From the NCBI RefSeq assembly GCF_015070375.1, contig NZ_JADCLL010000002.1, positions 496,001-560,000 of the forward strand: a stretch of DNA of 64,000 nucleotides. Direction: 5' to 3'. The translations under genes were made by a program, and so were the position numbers. Of the stretch, positions 10,289 through 19,195 are shown one piece after another; position 1 is the stretch's first letter, and each line of letters begins with the position of its first letter. The DNA is from Nocardioides kribbensis (lineage in GTDB: Bacteria; Actinomycetota; Actinomycetes; Propionibacteriales; Nocardioidaceae). The notes beneath the pieces are model-generated. The model made no database searches, was not told where the DNA came from, and saw only the letters and a program-made list of their open reading frames with translations.

Positions 10289-10903
10289 GTGACCGACCGC
10301 ATCAGCGCCCCCGAGCGCGCCCCCGAGGAGATCCCCGCCTTCGACCACGAGCGCGCCGAGGCCGCCGTGCGCGAGCTGCTCTGCGCGATCGGCGAGGACC
10401 CCGACCGCGAGGGCCTGCGCGAGACCCCGGCCCGCGTCGCCCGCGCCTACGCCGAGCTCACCGCCGGCCTGCGGATGACCCCGCAGGAGGTGCTCTCGAC
10501 CACCTTCGACCTCGGCCACGACGAGATGGTCCTCGTGCGCGACATCGAGCTGTGGTCGATGTGCGAGCACCACCTCGTGCCCTTCACCGGGGTCGCACAC
10601 GTCGGCTACATCCCGGCCGCGAGCGGCAAGATCACGGGACTGTCCAAGCTGGCGCGCCTGGTCGACGTCTACTCCAAGCGCCCGCAGGTGCAGGAGCGGC
10701 TCACCACCCAGGTCGCCGACGCGCTCATGGACATCCTGGAAGCCCGCGGCGTCATCGTCGTGATCGAGGCCGAGCACCTGTGCATGACCATGCGCGGGGT
10801 CAGGAAGCACGGCGCGCGCACCATCACCTCCGCCGTGCGCGGCATCATGCACAGCGGCCCCACCCGCGCCGAGGCGATGGCGCTGATCCGCGGCACCCAC
10901 TGA
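10289..10903 (+). CDS. folE: GTP cyclohydrolase I
   Basis: FolE opens the GTP ring to 7,8-dihydroneopterin triphosphate, the first committed step to folate. The 204-residue sequence has [10 protein letters not shown] with the zinc Cys and His, the second zinc Cys in [12 protein letters not shown], and the signature [21 protein letters not shown]. The GTG start lies 4 bases after ftsH stops, and folP follows one base after its own stop codon, so ftsH-folE-folP-folB-folK look like one operon. Confidence 0.96.
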   Translation: MTDRISAPERAPEEIPAFDHERAEAAVRELLCAIGEDPDREGLRETPARVARAYAELTAGLRMTPQEVLSTTFDLGHDEMVLVRDIELWSMCEHHLVPFTGVAHVGYIPAASGKITGLSKLARLVDVYSKRPQVQERLTTQVADALMDILEARGVIVVIEAEHLCMTMRGVRKHGARTITSAVRGIMHSGPTRAEAMALIRGTH

Positions 10904-10904
10904 C

Positions 10905-11861
10905 GTGACCGGCGACCGCCCGGGCGGCGCTCCGGCCCCGCCGGCCGCTCCGGCCCCGCAGACCACGCCGGGGGCGACCTCCCCGGCGGCCGCGTCGCTG
11001 CGGCTGCCGCTCGACCGGCCCCGCGTCATGGGCGTCGTCAACGTCACCCCCGACTCCTTCTCCGACGGCGGGCGCTACGTCGAGCCCGCGGCCGCCGTCG
11101 CCCACGGGCGCCGGCTGCTGGCCGACGGCGCCGACGTCCTCGACATCGGCGGGGAGTCGACCCGCCCCGGCGCGACCCGGCCGCTGGTGGCCGAGGAACT
11201 GGCCCGGGTGGTGCCGGTGATCGCCGCGCTGGCCGCCGAGGGTGCCGTGGTCTCGGTCGACACCATGCGCGCCGAGGTCGCCGCAGCGGCGCTGGAGGCC
11301 GGCGCGGTGATCGTCAACGACGTCTCCGGCGGGCTGGCCGACCCCGAGATCCTGACCGTGACGGCGGCCGCGGGCGCGACGTACGTGGCGATGCACTGGC
11401 GCGCCCACGCCGACCACATGCGCGACTTCGCCGTCTACGACGGCCCCGGCGGGGTGGTGGCGGCGGTCTGCGAGGAGCTGGAGGAGCGGGTCGAGGCGAT
11501 CCGCGCCGCCGGCGTGGCCGACGACCGGATCGTGCTCGACCCCGGGCTGGGCTTCGCCAAGCGCGGCGAGCACAACTGGGAGCTGCTGCGCGACCTTGAC
11601 CCGGTGCTGGCGCTGGGCCACCCGGTGCTGGTGGGCGCGAGCCGCAAGTCCTTCCTGGGCGCCCTGCTGGCTGGCCCCGACGGCGCGCCGCGCGAGCCCG
11701 AGGGGCGCGAGCACGCCCACGCCGTGGTGCTCGCCCACCTCGCGGGGGCCGGTGCGTGGGGCGTGCGGGTCCACGACGTACGGTCGGCGCGCGACGCGCT
11801 GGCCGCGGCCCGGATGCTCCGGGCCCCCTCCGCGCAGCCCGACGACAGGAGTCCCGCATGA
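10905..11861 (+). CDS. folP: Dihydropteroate synthase
   Basis: FolP condenses 6-hydroxymethyl-dihydropterin pyrophosphate with p-aminobenzoate and is the sulfonamide target. The 318-residue product has the signature VMGVVNVTPDSFSDGGRY, then LDIGGESTRPGA, NDVSGG and the C-terminal GASRKSFLG. An extra Pro/Ala-rich tail of about 35 residues precedes the catalytic barrel. The GTG start sits one base after the folE stop. The stop overlaps the folB start as ATGA. Confidence 0.96.
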   Translation: MTGDRPGGAPAPPAAPAPQTTPGATSPAAASLRLPLDRPRVMGVVNVTPDSFSDGGRYVEPAAAVAHGRRLLADGADVLDIGGESTRPGATRPLVAEELARVVPVIAALAAEGAVVSVDTMRAEVAAAALEAGAVIVNDVSGGLADPEILTVTAAAGATYVAMHWRAHADHMRDFAVYDGPGGVVAAVCEELEERVEAIRAAGVADDRIVLDPGLGFAKRGEHNWELLRDLDPVLALGHPVLVGASRKSFLGALLAGPDGAPREPEGREHAHAVVLAHLAGAGAWGVRVHDVRSARDALAAARMLRAPSAQPDDRSPA

Positions 11862-12241
11862 GCCCGCGCACGAGTGACGAGCTGGCCGTGCTCGGGGTGG
11901 AGTGCTGGGGCCACCACGGGGTCTTCGAGTTCGAGCGGCGCGAGGGCCAGACCTTCGTCATCGACCTCGTGCTGGGCCTCGACACCACCCCCGCGGCCGC
12001 CTCCGACGACTTGCACGACACCGTCGACTACGGGAGTCTCGTGGCCGACGTGAAGGCCGCCGTCGAGCGTGACCCGGTCGACCTGATCGAGACGCTCGCA
12101 GGACGCGTGGCCGACGTCTGCTTGAGGGATCACCGTGTTGAATGGGCGCGGGTGACGATCCACAAGCCGGATGCACCCATCGAGGCGACGTTCGCGGACG
12201 TCGCACTGACGATCACCCGAAGACGCGAGGACGCGACGTGA
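11858..12241 (+). CDS. folB: Dihydroneopterin aldolase
   Basis: FolB splits dihydroneopterin to 6-hydroxymethyl-dihydropterin and glycolaldehyde. The 127-residue protein shows the family core VECWGHHGVFEFERREGQTFVIDLVL and the region VDYGSLV with the conserved Tyr, followed by KPDAPI near the C-terminus. The ATG overlaps the folP stop by four bases, and its own stop overlaps the folK GTG in the form GTGA, so the three genes are translationally coupled. Confidence 0.94.
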   Translation: MSPRTSDELAVLGVECWGHHGVFEFERREGQTFVIDLVLGLDTTPAAASDDLHDTVDYGSLVADVKAAVERDPVDLIETLAGRVADVCLRDHRVEWARVTIHKPDAPIEATFADVALTITRRREDAT

Positions 12242-12807
12242 CCGAAACCCCCAACCCGCACATCATCGACGCCGACACCCTCACCGGTGAGATGCGCCCG
12301 ATCCGTCGCGCGGTGCTGGCCATCGGGTCCAACCTCGGGGAGCGCCTCGCCGCCCTCCAGGGCGCGGTCAACGCCATCGCCGACACCCCCGACGTGTGGG
12401 TCACCGGCGTCTCCCCGGTCTACGAGACCGAGCCCGTGGGCTGCCCCGAGGGGTCGGAGAAGTTCCTCAACGCCGTGGTGCTCATCGACACCACGCTGGC
12501 CGCCAACCGCCTCATGGACCGCGCGCTGGCCATCGAGGACGCCTTCGAGCGTGAGCGCACCGACGTGCCCAACTCCCCGCGCACCCTCGACGTCGACCTG
12601 GTCGTCGTCGGCGACCGTCGCAGCGACGAGCCGTCGCTGCGCCTGCCCCACCCGCGGGCCAAGGAGCGGGCCTTCGTGCTCAAGCCCTGGTTCGACCTCG
12701 AGCCCGACGCCACGCTGCCCGAGGCCGGCCCCATCGCCGAGCTGCTCACCGCGGTCGGCATGGACGGCGTCGCCCTGCGCGACGACCTCCACCTCGAGGT
12801 CGAGTGA
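12238..12807 (+). CDS. folK: 2-amino-4-hydroxy-6-hydroxymethyldihydropteridine diphosphokinase
   Basis: FolK transfers pyrophosphate from ATP to hydroxymethyl-dihydropterin. The 189-residue sequence has AIGSNLGERLAALQGAV, VSPVYETEPVG, and the metal-binding signature RTLDVDLVV followed by LPHPRAKERAFVL. A leader of about 25 residues precedes the conserved core when the coupled GTG at 12238 is used. The coupling with folB favours that start. It completes the four-gene folate block. Confidence 0.94.
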   Translation: MTETPNPHIIDADTLTGEMRPIRRAVLAIGSNLGERLAALQGAVNAIADTPDVWVTGVSPVYETEPVGCPEGSEKFLNAVVLIDTTLAANRLMDRALAIEDAFERERTDVPNSPRTLDVDLVVVGDRRSDEPSLRLPHPRAKERAFVLKPWFDLEPDATLPEAGPIAELLTAVGMDGVALRDDLHLEVE

Positions 12808-12810
12808 GTC

Positions 12811-13338
12811 GTGGCCCCCGGGCCCGACCGCACCCCTGACCCCGGCGACGGACCGGAGCGTCCCTCCGGTGACCCGGAGGACCCCCGGCGGCTGAGGCCG
12901 ACCTCGCCGGCGGCGCTGACCGCGACGGGCGTGGTCGCCCTCGTCGTGGGCTGGCTGCTGCGTCCGGTCCTCGAGGCGGTCTCGGGCTCGGCGCCGCAGA
13001 TGTCGTGGGCCCAGCCCGCCACGCTGCTGGTCGTGGCCGCGGCCGTGGCCTGGACGGCCTGGGCCACGTGGCGCGCGCTCCAGGTGCGCCACGAGCGCAT
13101 GGAGGCCCACCGGGCCGTCAACCGCCTCGCGCTCGGGCGCGCGAGCGCCTACGTCGGCGCCCTGGTCGGCGGGCTCTACGCCGGCTACGCCGTCAGCTGG
13201 CTGGGGCTGCGCGCCGAGCTCGCCGAGGCCCGGGCGATCCGCTCGGCCGTCGCCGCACTGGCCGGGGTGGTCATCCTGGTCGCAGGGCTGGTCCTGGAGC
13301 GCGCGTGTCGCGTCCGTGGCGACGACCCGTCGCCCTAG
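12811..13338 (+). CDS. DUF3180 family membrane protein
   Basis: This 175-residue protein follows folK after three bases and is the usual fifth member of the actinobacterial folate operon (Rv3605c position). A charged Pro-rich N-terminus is followed by four hydrophobic segments at about residues 35-52, 70-90, 112-130 and 144-160, with a basic loop between the second and third. No catalytic motif is visible and the family has no established function. Conserved linkage to folK suggests co-expression only. Confidence 0.75.
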   Translation: MAPGPDRTPDPGDGPERPSGDPEDPRRLRPTSPAALTATGVVALVVGWLLRPVLEAVSGSAPQMSWAQPATLLVVAAAVAWTAWATWRALQVRHERMEAHRAVNRLALGRASAYVGALVGGLYAGYAVSWLGLRAELAEARAIRSAVAALAGVVILVAGLVLERACRVRGDDPSP

Positions 13339-13341
13339 TCT
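13336..13341 (+). promoter_or_regulatory. -10 element TAGTCT for a leaderless transcript
   Basis: TAGTCT overlaps the end of the preceding gene and finishes 7 bases before the ATG at 13349, so the downstream gene can be transcribed separately as a leaderless message. Confidence 0.45.
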
Positions 13342-13348
13342 GGTCGCC

Positions 13349-14080
13349 ATGACCTCCCCCTCGGCCCCGTCCGTCACACCCGCCACGGAGCCGAGCACGG
13401 GACGCACCCCCTCGAGCAGCCCCACGAGCGCCCCTACGAGCACCCCGACGAGCACCCCGACGAGCGTGTCGGCCTCGCGGCGACGCCAGCGCAGCACCCG
13501 CCTGACGGTCGCCACCCTGCTGCTCGTGGTCGCGGCCGTGGTCGTGCTCGCCGCGGCCCTGTCCGGCTCGTGGGTCGCCGGCGTCGTCGCCGGGGTGAGC
13601 GCGGTCCTGCTGGGCGCGGCCGCCACCCGCATCACCTACTCCGAGCTGCTCCAGTCGCGTCGTGACGCCAACCGCGACCGCGCCGAGCAGGCCCAGGCCT
13701 ACCGCCGCATGGCCGAGGAGCGCTCGGTGGAGCACGCCGCCCACGTCGCCGCGCAGGTCGGCGACGTCCGCTCCGAGCTCGGGGCCCGCCTCGCCGAGCG
13801 CGAGACCGCCCTCTCCGAGCTCGAGGCCGAGCTGGCCAAGCTCCAGAAGCACGACGCCGAGACCACCCGCCGCCTGCTCGCGGAGACCAAGCGCGCCCAG
13901 GAGCTCGAGCGCGAGGGCGCCCTCACCGCCCGCAGCCTCGACGCCGCCGAGGAGCGCGCCGCCGAGGCGATCGTGCGGATGGCCGAGCTCGAGGCCGAGA
14001 TCGACGTGCTGCGCGCCGAGGTCGAGACCGTCACCGCCGCCTGGCGCAGCGCCGAGGCCACCCGCCGCCGCCGCGCGTGA
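13349..14080 (+). CDS. Membrane-anchored coiled-coil protein (Rv3604c-like position)
   Basis: The 243-residue product has a Ser/Thr/Pro-rich N-terminal tail (about 45 residues), two adjacent hydrophobic segments (about 52-71 and 74-90), and then a long charged helical region rich in Glu, Ala and Arg (about 95-243), a predicted coiled coil. The N-terminal tail is encoded in part by four 12-bp tandem units. It occupies the place of the Ala/Arg/Pro-rich membrane protein that follows folK and DUF3180 in M. tuberculosis. The function is unknown. Confidence 0.65.
   Translation: MTSPSAPSVTPATEPSTGRTPSSSPTSAPTSTPTSTPTSVSASRRRQRSTRLTVATLLLVVAAVVVLAAALSGSWVAGVVAGVSAVLLGAAATRITYSELLQSRRDANRDRAEQAQAYRRMAEERSVEHAAHVAAQVGDVRSELGARLAERETALSELEAELAKLQKHDAETTRRLLAETKRAQELEREGALTARSLDAAEERAAEAIVRMAELEAEIDVLRAEVETVTAAWRSAEATRRRRA
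13424..13471 (+). repeat. Four 12-bp tandem units inside a coding region
   Basis: Four copies of a 12-bp unit beginning ACGAGC, the middle two identical, encode a Thr-Ser-x-Pro repeat in the N-terminal tail of the coiled-coil protein. Each unit is in frame, so copy-number change would lengthen or shorten the tail without frameshift. Confidence 0.8.
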
Positions 14081-14180
14081 GCCCAGCCTCCCGGCCCGGG
14101 CGGCCCGCGGGCCCCGCGGGTGCCGCGTCGCTCCACGGGGTGGTCCACCGCGGCCGCGGCGTACGGCAGGATGACTCCTC

Positions 14181-15290
14181 GTGATCCCCGAGGAGTCCCG
14201 GTTCGAAGAAGACCCCGTCGAGCTGGTCCCCGACCCTCCCGGTCTCCCGGCCGACTGGAGCGTCGACAGCCCCGACCCGGCCGACCGGGCCGAGGTCGAG
14301 CGGCTCACCACGCTGCTGCGGGCCCACGAGCGCCACGGCCGCGGCTGGGCCGGCGCCAGCGTCGACGACGTGCTCGTCGAGGTCTCCGAGCGCGGACTGC
14401 GCACGCGGCAGAACGTCGTGGTGCGCGACGCCGACGGGCTGATCCGTGCCTGGGGCAGCGTGCACGACCGCGCCGGCGGCCGGATGCTCTTCGTCCACGT
14501 CGTCGAGCGCGACCTGCCCGCCCGCACGGCCGACGCCTGCTCCGACGTGCTCGTCGAGTGGGCCGTGGGCCAGGCCCGTGCCGTCGGCGAGGCGCGCGGT
14601 CTCGAGGTGCAGCAGATCGACACCGGCGCCTTCGAGGGCGACGAGCGCCAGGCCCGCTGGCTCACCGAGGGCGGCTTCGCCAAGGTCCGCACCTGGTGGC
14701 AGATGAGCCGCCCGGTCACCGCCGAGGAGGCCTCGCTGGTGCCCGACCCCGCGCTGTGGGAGCGCAAGGGCGTGCGCTTCCGCCAGGTGCGACGCGCCGG
14801 CGGCGGCATGCCCGACGACGAGGACCTGCGCGACGTCCACGACGTCCTGGAGGAGGCCTTCCTCGACCACTTCAACTCGTGGGAGGAGACCTTCGACGAG
14901 TTCCTGCACCGGCTGCGCGAGGACCCCGGCCACCGCTGGGACCACTGGTGGCTGGCCGAGCTGCTCGACGGCGCCGACGACGGCGCCGCACCCCAGGCGG
15001 TCGGTGCGCTGGTCGGCACGGTCTCGGAGAGCGCCGACGGGCCCGACGGGTCCTACGTCTCCTACATCGGCGTGCGGGAGGCGGCGCGCGGCCGCGGGGT
15101 GGCCAAGGGCCTGCTGCGCACGATCATCGCCGACGCCGCCGGCCGCGACCGCGACCGCGTGGGCCTCGAGGTCGACGCCGACTCCTCCACCGGCGCCGAC
15201 GGGCTCTACACCTCGATGGGCTGGGTGACGACGTACGTCACCGAGTCCTGGCACCGCGACGTGCCGGTGGCCCCCGCCGACCAGGCCTGA
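14181..15290 (+). CDS. GNAT-family N-acetyltransferase with tandem domains
   Basis: The 369-residue protein consists of two GNAT-like halves. The C-terminal half keeps the acetyl-CoA-binding motif A as VREAARGRGVAKGLLRTII and a motif B-like GADGLYTSMGW; the N-terminal half is degenerate. The two-domain layout resembles mycothiol synthase MshD but overall similarity is not strong enough to call it that. The substrate is unknown. It begins a block (14181-22542) that interrupts the conserved folate-pantothenate gene order. Confidence 0.7.
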   Translation: MIPEESRFEEDPVELVPDPPGLPADWSVDSPDPADRAEVERLTTLLRAHERHGRGWAGASVDDVLVEVSERGLRTRQNVVVRDADGLIRAWGSVHDRAGGRMLFVHVVERDLPARTADACSDVLVEWAVGQARAVGEARGLEVQQIDTGAFEGDERQARWLTEGGFAKVRTWWQMSRPVTAEEASLVPDPALWERKGVRFRQVRRAGGGMPDDEDLRDVHDVLEEAFLDHFNSWEETFDEFLHRLREDPGHRWDHWWLAELLDGADDGAAPQAVGALVGTVSESADGPDGSYVSYIGVREAARGRGVAKGLLRTIIADAAGRDRDRVGLEVDADSSTGADGLYTSMGWVTTYVTESWHRDVPVAPADQA

Positions 15291-15310
15291 GGGCCCGGCC
15301 GGGCCGCGAG

Positions 15311-15335
15311 GGCCCCCGTCCGCGGGGACGGGGCC
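15311..15335. terminator. Hairpin between convergent genes
   Basis: GGCCCC (15311-15316) pairs with GGGGCC (15330-15335) and GTCC (15318-15321) with GGAC (15326-15329), with one bulged C. It lies between the GNAT gene and the converging transporter ATPase gene. Confidence 0.5.
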
Positions 15336-15340
15336 GTGCC

Positions 15341-16333
15341 TCAGCCCAGTGAGGCGCGCAGGGCGCGGTGCACGCCGTTGGGCGTGAGCACGCCGACGAA
15401 GCGCGCGCCGTCCTTGACCCCGACCATGCCCTTGTCGTCGCGCAGCAGCACGGCCAGCGCCTCCTCCAGGGTGGCGCCGACGTCGACCGCCGCGCCCAGC
15501 TGACCGGCGCTGACACCGTCGAGGGGCTCGAGGTGGGCGGGGTCGATCGGGGTGACGGTGAGTCGGCGCAGCCCGCGGGTCGAGCCCACGAAGTCGGCCA
15601 CGAAGTCGTCGGCGGGGCGGCCGAGGAGCTCCGCGGGGGTGGCGTACTGCGCCAGGCGGCCGCCGGTGGCGAAGACCGCGACGCGGTCGCCCATGCGCAC
15701 GGCCTCGTCGATGTCGTGGGTGACCAGCACGACGGTCTTGCCCAGGTCGCGCTGCAGGCGCAGGAACTCGTCCTGGAGCCTGACCCGCACGACAGGGTCG
15801 ACGGCGCCGAAGGGCTCGTCCATGAGCAGCACCGGCGGGTCGGCGGCCAGCGCGCGGGCCACGCCCACACGCTGGCGCTGGCCGCCGGAGAGCTGGTGGG
15901 GGTAGCGGTCGCCGTAGGTCGACGGGTCGAGCCCGACGAGGTCCATGAGCTCCTCGGCGCGGCGGCGGGCGGTCGCCTTGGACTCGCCGTAGAGCAGCGG
16001 CACGGTCATCACGTTGGTGACGATGCGCTGGTGCGGGAAGAGGCCCACCTGCTGGATGACGTAGCCGATGCCGCGGCGCAGCTCGACGGGGTCGACGCCC
16101 GTGACGTCGGCGCCGTCGATCTCGATGCGCCCGGTGGTCGGCTCGATGAGCCGGTTGACCATCTTCAGCGTCGTCGACTTGCCGCAGCCCGACGGGCCGA
16201 CCAGGCAGACCAGCTCGCCGCGTCCGACCTCGAGGTCGAGCTCGTGGACCGCCACGGTGCCGTCGGGGTAGGTCTTGCCCACGCCCGAGAGCCGGATCAT
16301 CGGCTGGCTCGCGGGGGAGCCGGTAGGTTCCAT
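15341..16333 (-). CDS. Glycine betaine/choline-type ABC transporter ATP-binding protein
   Basis: This 330-residue ATPase powers the import system encoded divergently at 16337-18912. Walker A is GPSGCGKST, the Q-loop lies in [12 protein letters not shown], the ABC signature is [10 protein letters not shown], Walker B is [12 protein letters not shown], and the switch His lies in LVTHDIDEA. The last 75 residues (from [11 protein letters not shown]) form a CBS-type regulatory region as in OpuCA/ProV proteins. ATG 16333 has AGGG upstream and lies only three bases from the start of the opposite permease gene. Confidence 0.9.
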   Translation of the reverse strand: MEPTGSPASQPMIRLSGVGKTYPDGTVAVHELDLEVGRGELVCLVGPSGCGKSTTLKMVNRLIEPTTGRIEIDGADVTGVDPVELRRGIGYVIQQVGLFPHQRIVTNVMTVPLLYGESKATARRRAEELMDLVGLDPSTYGDRYPHQLSGGQRQRVGVARALAADPPVLLMDEPFGAVDPVVRVRLQDEFLRLQRDLGKTVVLVTHDIDEAVRMGDRVAVFATGGRLAQYATPAELLGRPADDFVADFVGSTRGLRRLTVTPIDPAHLEPLDGVSAGQLGAAVDVGATLEEALAVLLRDDKGMVGVKDGARFVGVLTPNGVHRALRASLG

Positions 16334-16336
16334 GCG

Positions 16337-17062
16337 GTGACCCTACTCGTGCAGGCCGCGGCGCTGGTCGTGCCGACCGCCGACGCCGGGCCGTCCTGCT
16401 ACAGCCGTCTGACCAACGAGTGGTTCTGCTGGCAGTACGTCACCGACCGGCAGTCCGAGATCGTCGACGCCACCGTGGAGCACGTGTGGATCACCGTGGC
16501 CGCCGTGCTGGCGGGCCTGCTGATCTCCTTCCCGCTGGCCGTGCTCGCCCGGCGCCTGCCCCGGCTGGAGTCGACCATCCTCGCGGTCTCGACCGGCATC
16601 TACACCGTGCCGTCGCTGGCCCTGCTCCCGCTGCTGGTGCCCTTCACGGGCCTCTCGCCCACGACGGTGGTCATCGGGCTGGCGCTCTACGCGCTGACCA
16701 TCCTCGTGCGCGCCTTCCTCGAGGGGCTGCGCTCGGTGCCCGACGAGGTCCGTGAGTCGGCCACCGGCCTGGGCTACGGCCCGGGCCGCCTGCTGCTGCG
16801 CGTGGAGCTGCCGCTGGCGCTGCCGGTCGTCATGGCCGGGCTGCGCGTGGCCACCGTCTCCACGGTCGCGCTCACCACGGTCGGCTCCCTGGTCTCCTAC
16901 GGCGGCCTGGGCAACCTCATCAAGGACGGCGTGCTGACCGACTTCCGCGCCGAGCTGCTCACCGCGGCGGTGCTGTGCGTCGTGCTCGCGATCGTCCTCG
17001 ACGTGCTGCTCGTGGCGACCCAGCGGGTGCTGACGCCCTGGACCCGGGGGGTGCGGGCATGA
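16337..17062 (+). CDS. Betaine/choline-type ABC transporter permease
   Basis: The 241-residue membrane subunit has an N-terminal segment followed by five or six transmembrane helices and the permease EAA-like loop VRESATGLGYGPGRLLLRVELPLALPVVMAGLR that contacts the ATPase. The N-terminal pattern NEWFCWQYV is common in OpuCB-type subunits. The GTG start is three bases from the divergent ATPase start, so one or both transcripts must begin inside the neighbouring coding region or be leaderless. Its stop overlaps the next permease start as ATGA. Confidence 0.88.
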   Translation: MTLLVQAAALVVPTADAGPSCYSRLTNEWFCWQYVTDRQSEIVDATVEHVWITVAAVLAGLLISFPLAVLARRLPRLESTILAVSTGIYTVPSLALLPLLVPFTGLSPTTVVIGLALYALTILVRAFLEGLRSVPDEVRESATGLGYGPGRLLLRVELPLALPVVMAGLRVATVSTVALTTVGSLVSYGGLGNLIKDGVLTDFRAELLTAAVLCVVLAIVLDVLLVATQRVLTPWTRGVRA

Positions 17063-17847
17063 GGGTGCTCCAGGACGCGTGGGCCTACCTCACGACCGCT
17101 GGGAGCTGGACCGGCGACGGCGGCATGCTCGAGCTGCTGCTCCAGCAGCTGCTCCTCACCGTCACCGCCCTCGGGCTGGCCGCCGCCCTCGGGCTCCCCG
17201 TGGCGCTGTGGCTGGGCCACCTGGGCCGGGGCGGCTTCCTGGCCATCAACATCTCCAACATCGGTCGGGCCGTGCCGACCTTCGCCCTCCTCGCGCTCCT
17301 CGTCACCGCCGACGCCTGGGGCTGGACCCAGGGCTGGTTCCCCGGGGTGCGCGAGGCGGGGCCCTACGGCCGCGCCGGCCTCGCGACGCTGGTCGCGCTG
17401 ACCCTCTTCGCCCTGCCCCCGATCATCACCAACGCCTACGTCGCCGTGCGCGAGGTGCCCGCCGACGTGCGCCAGGCCGCCGACGGCATGGGCATGACGG
17501 GGCTGCAGAAGTTCCGCCGCGTCGAGCTGCCCCTGGCCACGCCGCTGGTGGTCTCCGGGCTGCGCCTGGCCCTGGTGCAGGTGTGGGCCACCGCCACCAT
17601 CGCCGCGCTCGTGGCCGGGCCCGGGCTGGGCCGGGTCATCACCGACGGCTTCGTGCGCAACCAGTACGGCCAGGGCATCGCCGGCGCGGTGGTCGTGGCC
17701 GTGGTCGCGCTGCTGCTCGAGCTGGTCGCCGCCCTCGCGCAGCGCCTCGCCACCCCTCCCGGGTCGCCGGGTGCGCGTCCCACGGGTCGGCCTCGCCGGT
17801 CCGGGGGAGCCCCGGCGTCGGTCGCGGCGCCTACAGTCTCCTCCTAG
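17059..17847 (+). CDS. Betaine/choline-type ABC transporter permease, second subunit
   Basis: The 262-residue protein overlaps the first permease by four bases. It has five or six membrane helices, the substrate-path segment ISNIGRAVPTFALLALLV typical of OpuCD-like subunits, and the EAA-like loop VRQAADGMGMTGLQKFRRVELPLATPL. The hydrophilic C-terminal tail of about 30 residues is Pro/Arg-rich. Together the two permeases would form a heterodimeric channel for a compatible solute such as glycine betaine, choline or proline betaine. Confidence 0.88.
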   Translation: MRVLQDAWAYLTTAGSWTGDGGMLELLLQQLLLTVTALGLAAALGLPVALWLGHLGRGGFLAINISNIGRAVPTFALLALLVTADAWGWTQGWFPGVREAGPYGRAGLATLVALTLFALPPIITNAYVAVREVPADVRQAADGMGMTGLQKFRRVELPLATPLVVSGLRLALVQVWATATIAALVAGPGLGRVITDGFVRNQYGQGIAGAVVVAVVALLLELVAALAQRLATPPGSPGARPTGRPRRSGGAPASVAAPTVSS

Positions 17848-17931
17848 CCGACGCCGTCGGCCCCTGACGCGGGTCCGCCCGCCGACCGGACACGCGCGGG
17901 CGCCGCCCGCGGGACACAGAAGGTGCACCCC

Positions 17932-18912
17932 ATGAAGCTGCGACGTTCCCTGGCCGCGGTGCTCTCCGCCGGCACCCTGCTGGCCGCGAGCGCCTGTGCC
18001 GGCGACGAGCTCGACGACACGGCCTCCGACGACGCCTCCTCGTCGTCGTCCCCCTCGGAGTCCACGGGCTCCGAGCCCGCCGCCGGTGGCGGCCCCGTCA
18101 CCATCGCGAGCCAGAACTTCCCCGAGGCGGCCCTGGTCGCCTCGATGTACGAGCAGCTGCTCGCCGACGCGGGCTACGAGCCCACCGTCAACCTCGTCGA
18201 CGCCCGCGACGCCTACCTCGGCACCTTCCCCGGTGACGTCGACGTCGTCCCGGAGTACGTCGGCGGCATCGTCAACGCCCTCAACGCCCGGGAGAACGGC
18301 GACGACGCCGAGCCCTTCGAGACCGGTGACGGCGAGGAGCTGAAGGCCGACGGCGCCGACCTGCTCGAGGCCGCCGGCATCACCCTGCTCGACGTCTCGC
18401 CCGCCACCGACACCAACGCGTTCTTCGTGACCCAGGACTACGCCGAGGAGAACGACGTCGACGAGCTCTCCGACCTCGAGGGCGAGTCGGTCGTGCTGGC
18501 CGCGGCCCCCGACTGCGAGGGACGCCTCGACTGCGAGGGCGGCCTGGTCGACGAGTACGGCATCGACGTCACCGAGGTGCTGCCCCTGGGCTACGCCAGC
18601 GACCAGACCTACCAGTCGGTCCTCGACGGCGAGTCGGAGCTCGGCGAGACCAGCACCACCGACGGCACGCTGGAGTCCCTCGGGCTCGTCGTGCTCGAGG
18701 ACGACCAGGAGATCCAGCCCGCCCAGAACCTCGTGCCGGCCGTCTCCGACGAGTTCCTCGACGCCAACCCGGGCGTCGCCGACGTGCTCAACCCGCTCAT
18801 GGCCGCGCTGACCACCGAGAAGCTCACCGAGCTCAACGGCCGGATCTCGGTCGACCGCGAGCAGACCGAGGACGTCGCCCTCGACTTCCTGCAGTCCGAG
18901 GGCCTGCTCTGA
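17932..18912 (+). CDS. Betaine/choline-type ABC transporter substrate-binding lipoprotein
   Basis: The 326-residue product has a lipoprotein signal peptide ending ASAC, then an acidic Ser-rich linker and an OpuAC-type binding domain beginning VTIASQNFPEAALVASMYEQ. I prefer ATG 17932 to GTG 17923 because AGAAGG lies nine bases before the ATG. A -10-like TACAGT at 17832-17837, within the end of the permease gene, could give this abundant component its own transcript. The true ligand is not determined by sequence. Confidence 0.87.
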   Translation: MKLRRSLAAVLSAGTLLAASACAGDELDDTASDDASSSSSPSESTGSEPAAGGGPVTIASQNFPEAALVASMYEQLLADAGYEPTVNLVDARDAYLGTFPGDVDVVPEYVGGIVNALNARENGDDAEPFETGDGEELKADGADLLEAAGITLLDVSPATDTNAFFVTQDYAEENDVDELSDLEGESVVLAAAPDCEGRLDCEGGLVDEYGIDVTEVLPLGYASDQTYQSVLDGESELGETSTTDGTLESLGLVVLEDDQEIQPAQNLVPAVSDEFLDANPGVADVLNPLMAALTTEKLTELNGRISVDREQTEDVALDFLQSEGLL

Positions 18913-18973
18913 CGCACGCCCCCTGGGGCACCACCGGTCCCACCAGCACCACCCGGGCCGTCCGACCCCGCCA

Positions 18974-19175
18974 CCCGCGGCACCTGTCGGCCCAGACCCG
19001 CACCTGTCGGCCCGCGCGTGGGCCGACAGGTGCGGGTTTCACCGGTCAGCCGGTGAAACCCGCGGGCACGCCGTACGCCCCGCCGCCCGCGGCACCTGTC
19101 GGCCCGGACCCGCACTGGTCGGCCCGTGCGTGGGCCGACAGGTGCGGGTTTCACCAGCCGGCTGGTGAAACCCGC
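18974..19175. repeat. Two 90-bp REP-like palindromic repeats
   Basis: Copies at 18974-19063 and 19086-19175 align without gaps and are separated by 22 bases. Each carries a half-site CACCTGTCGGCCC, a hairpin whose right arm is GGGCCGACAGGTGCGGG (a perfect 17-bp stem in copy 1, 18997-19013 with 19020-19036), and a second hairpin built from GGGTTTCACC and GGTGAAACCC. In the second hairpin a G-C pair of copy 1 (19044/19051) is an A-T pair in copy 2 (19156/19163). The pair lies between convergent genes and may end both transcripts. Confidence 0.85.
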
Positions 19176-19195
19176 CGCCGCGCCGATCGACCGCC

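Noticed and set aside
14181..15290. Mycothiol synthase MshD
   Set aside because: Two GNAT halves are shared, but conserved MshD segments are not evident, so only a general GNAT call is supported.
19036..19171. parS-like centromere sites
   Set aside because: GTTTCAC and GTGAAAC half-sites are present in both repeats but are separated by 10 bases, whereas parS has them adjacent.
18974..19175. CRISPR array
   Set aside because: Only two units, 90 bp long, internally palindromic, with a single 22-base gap and no cas genes.
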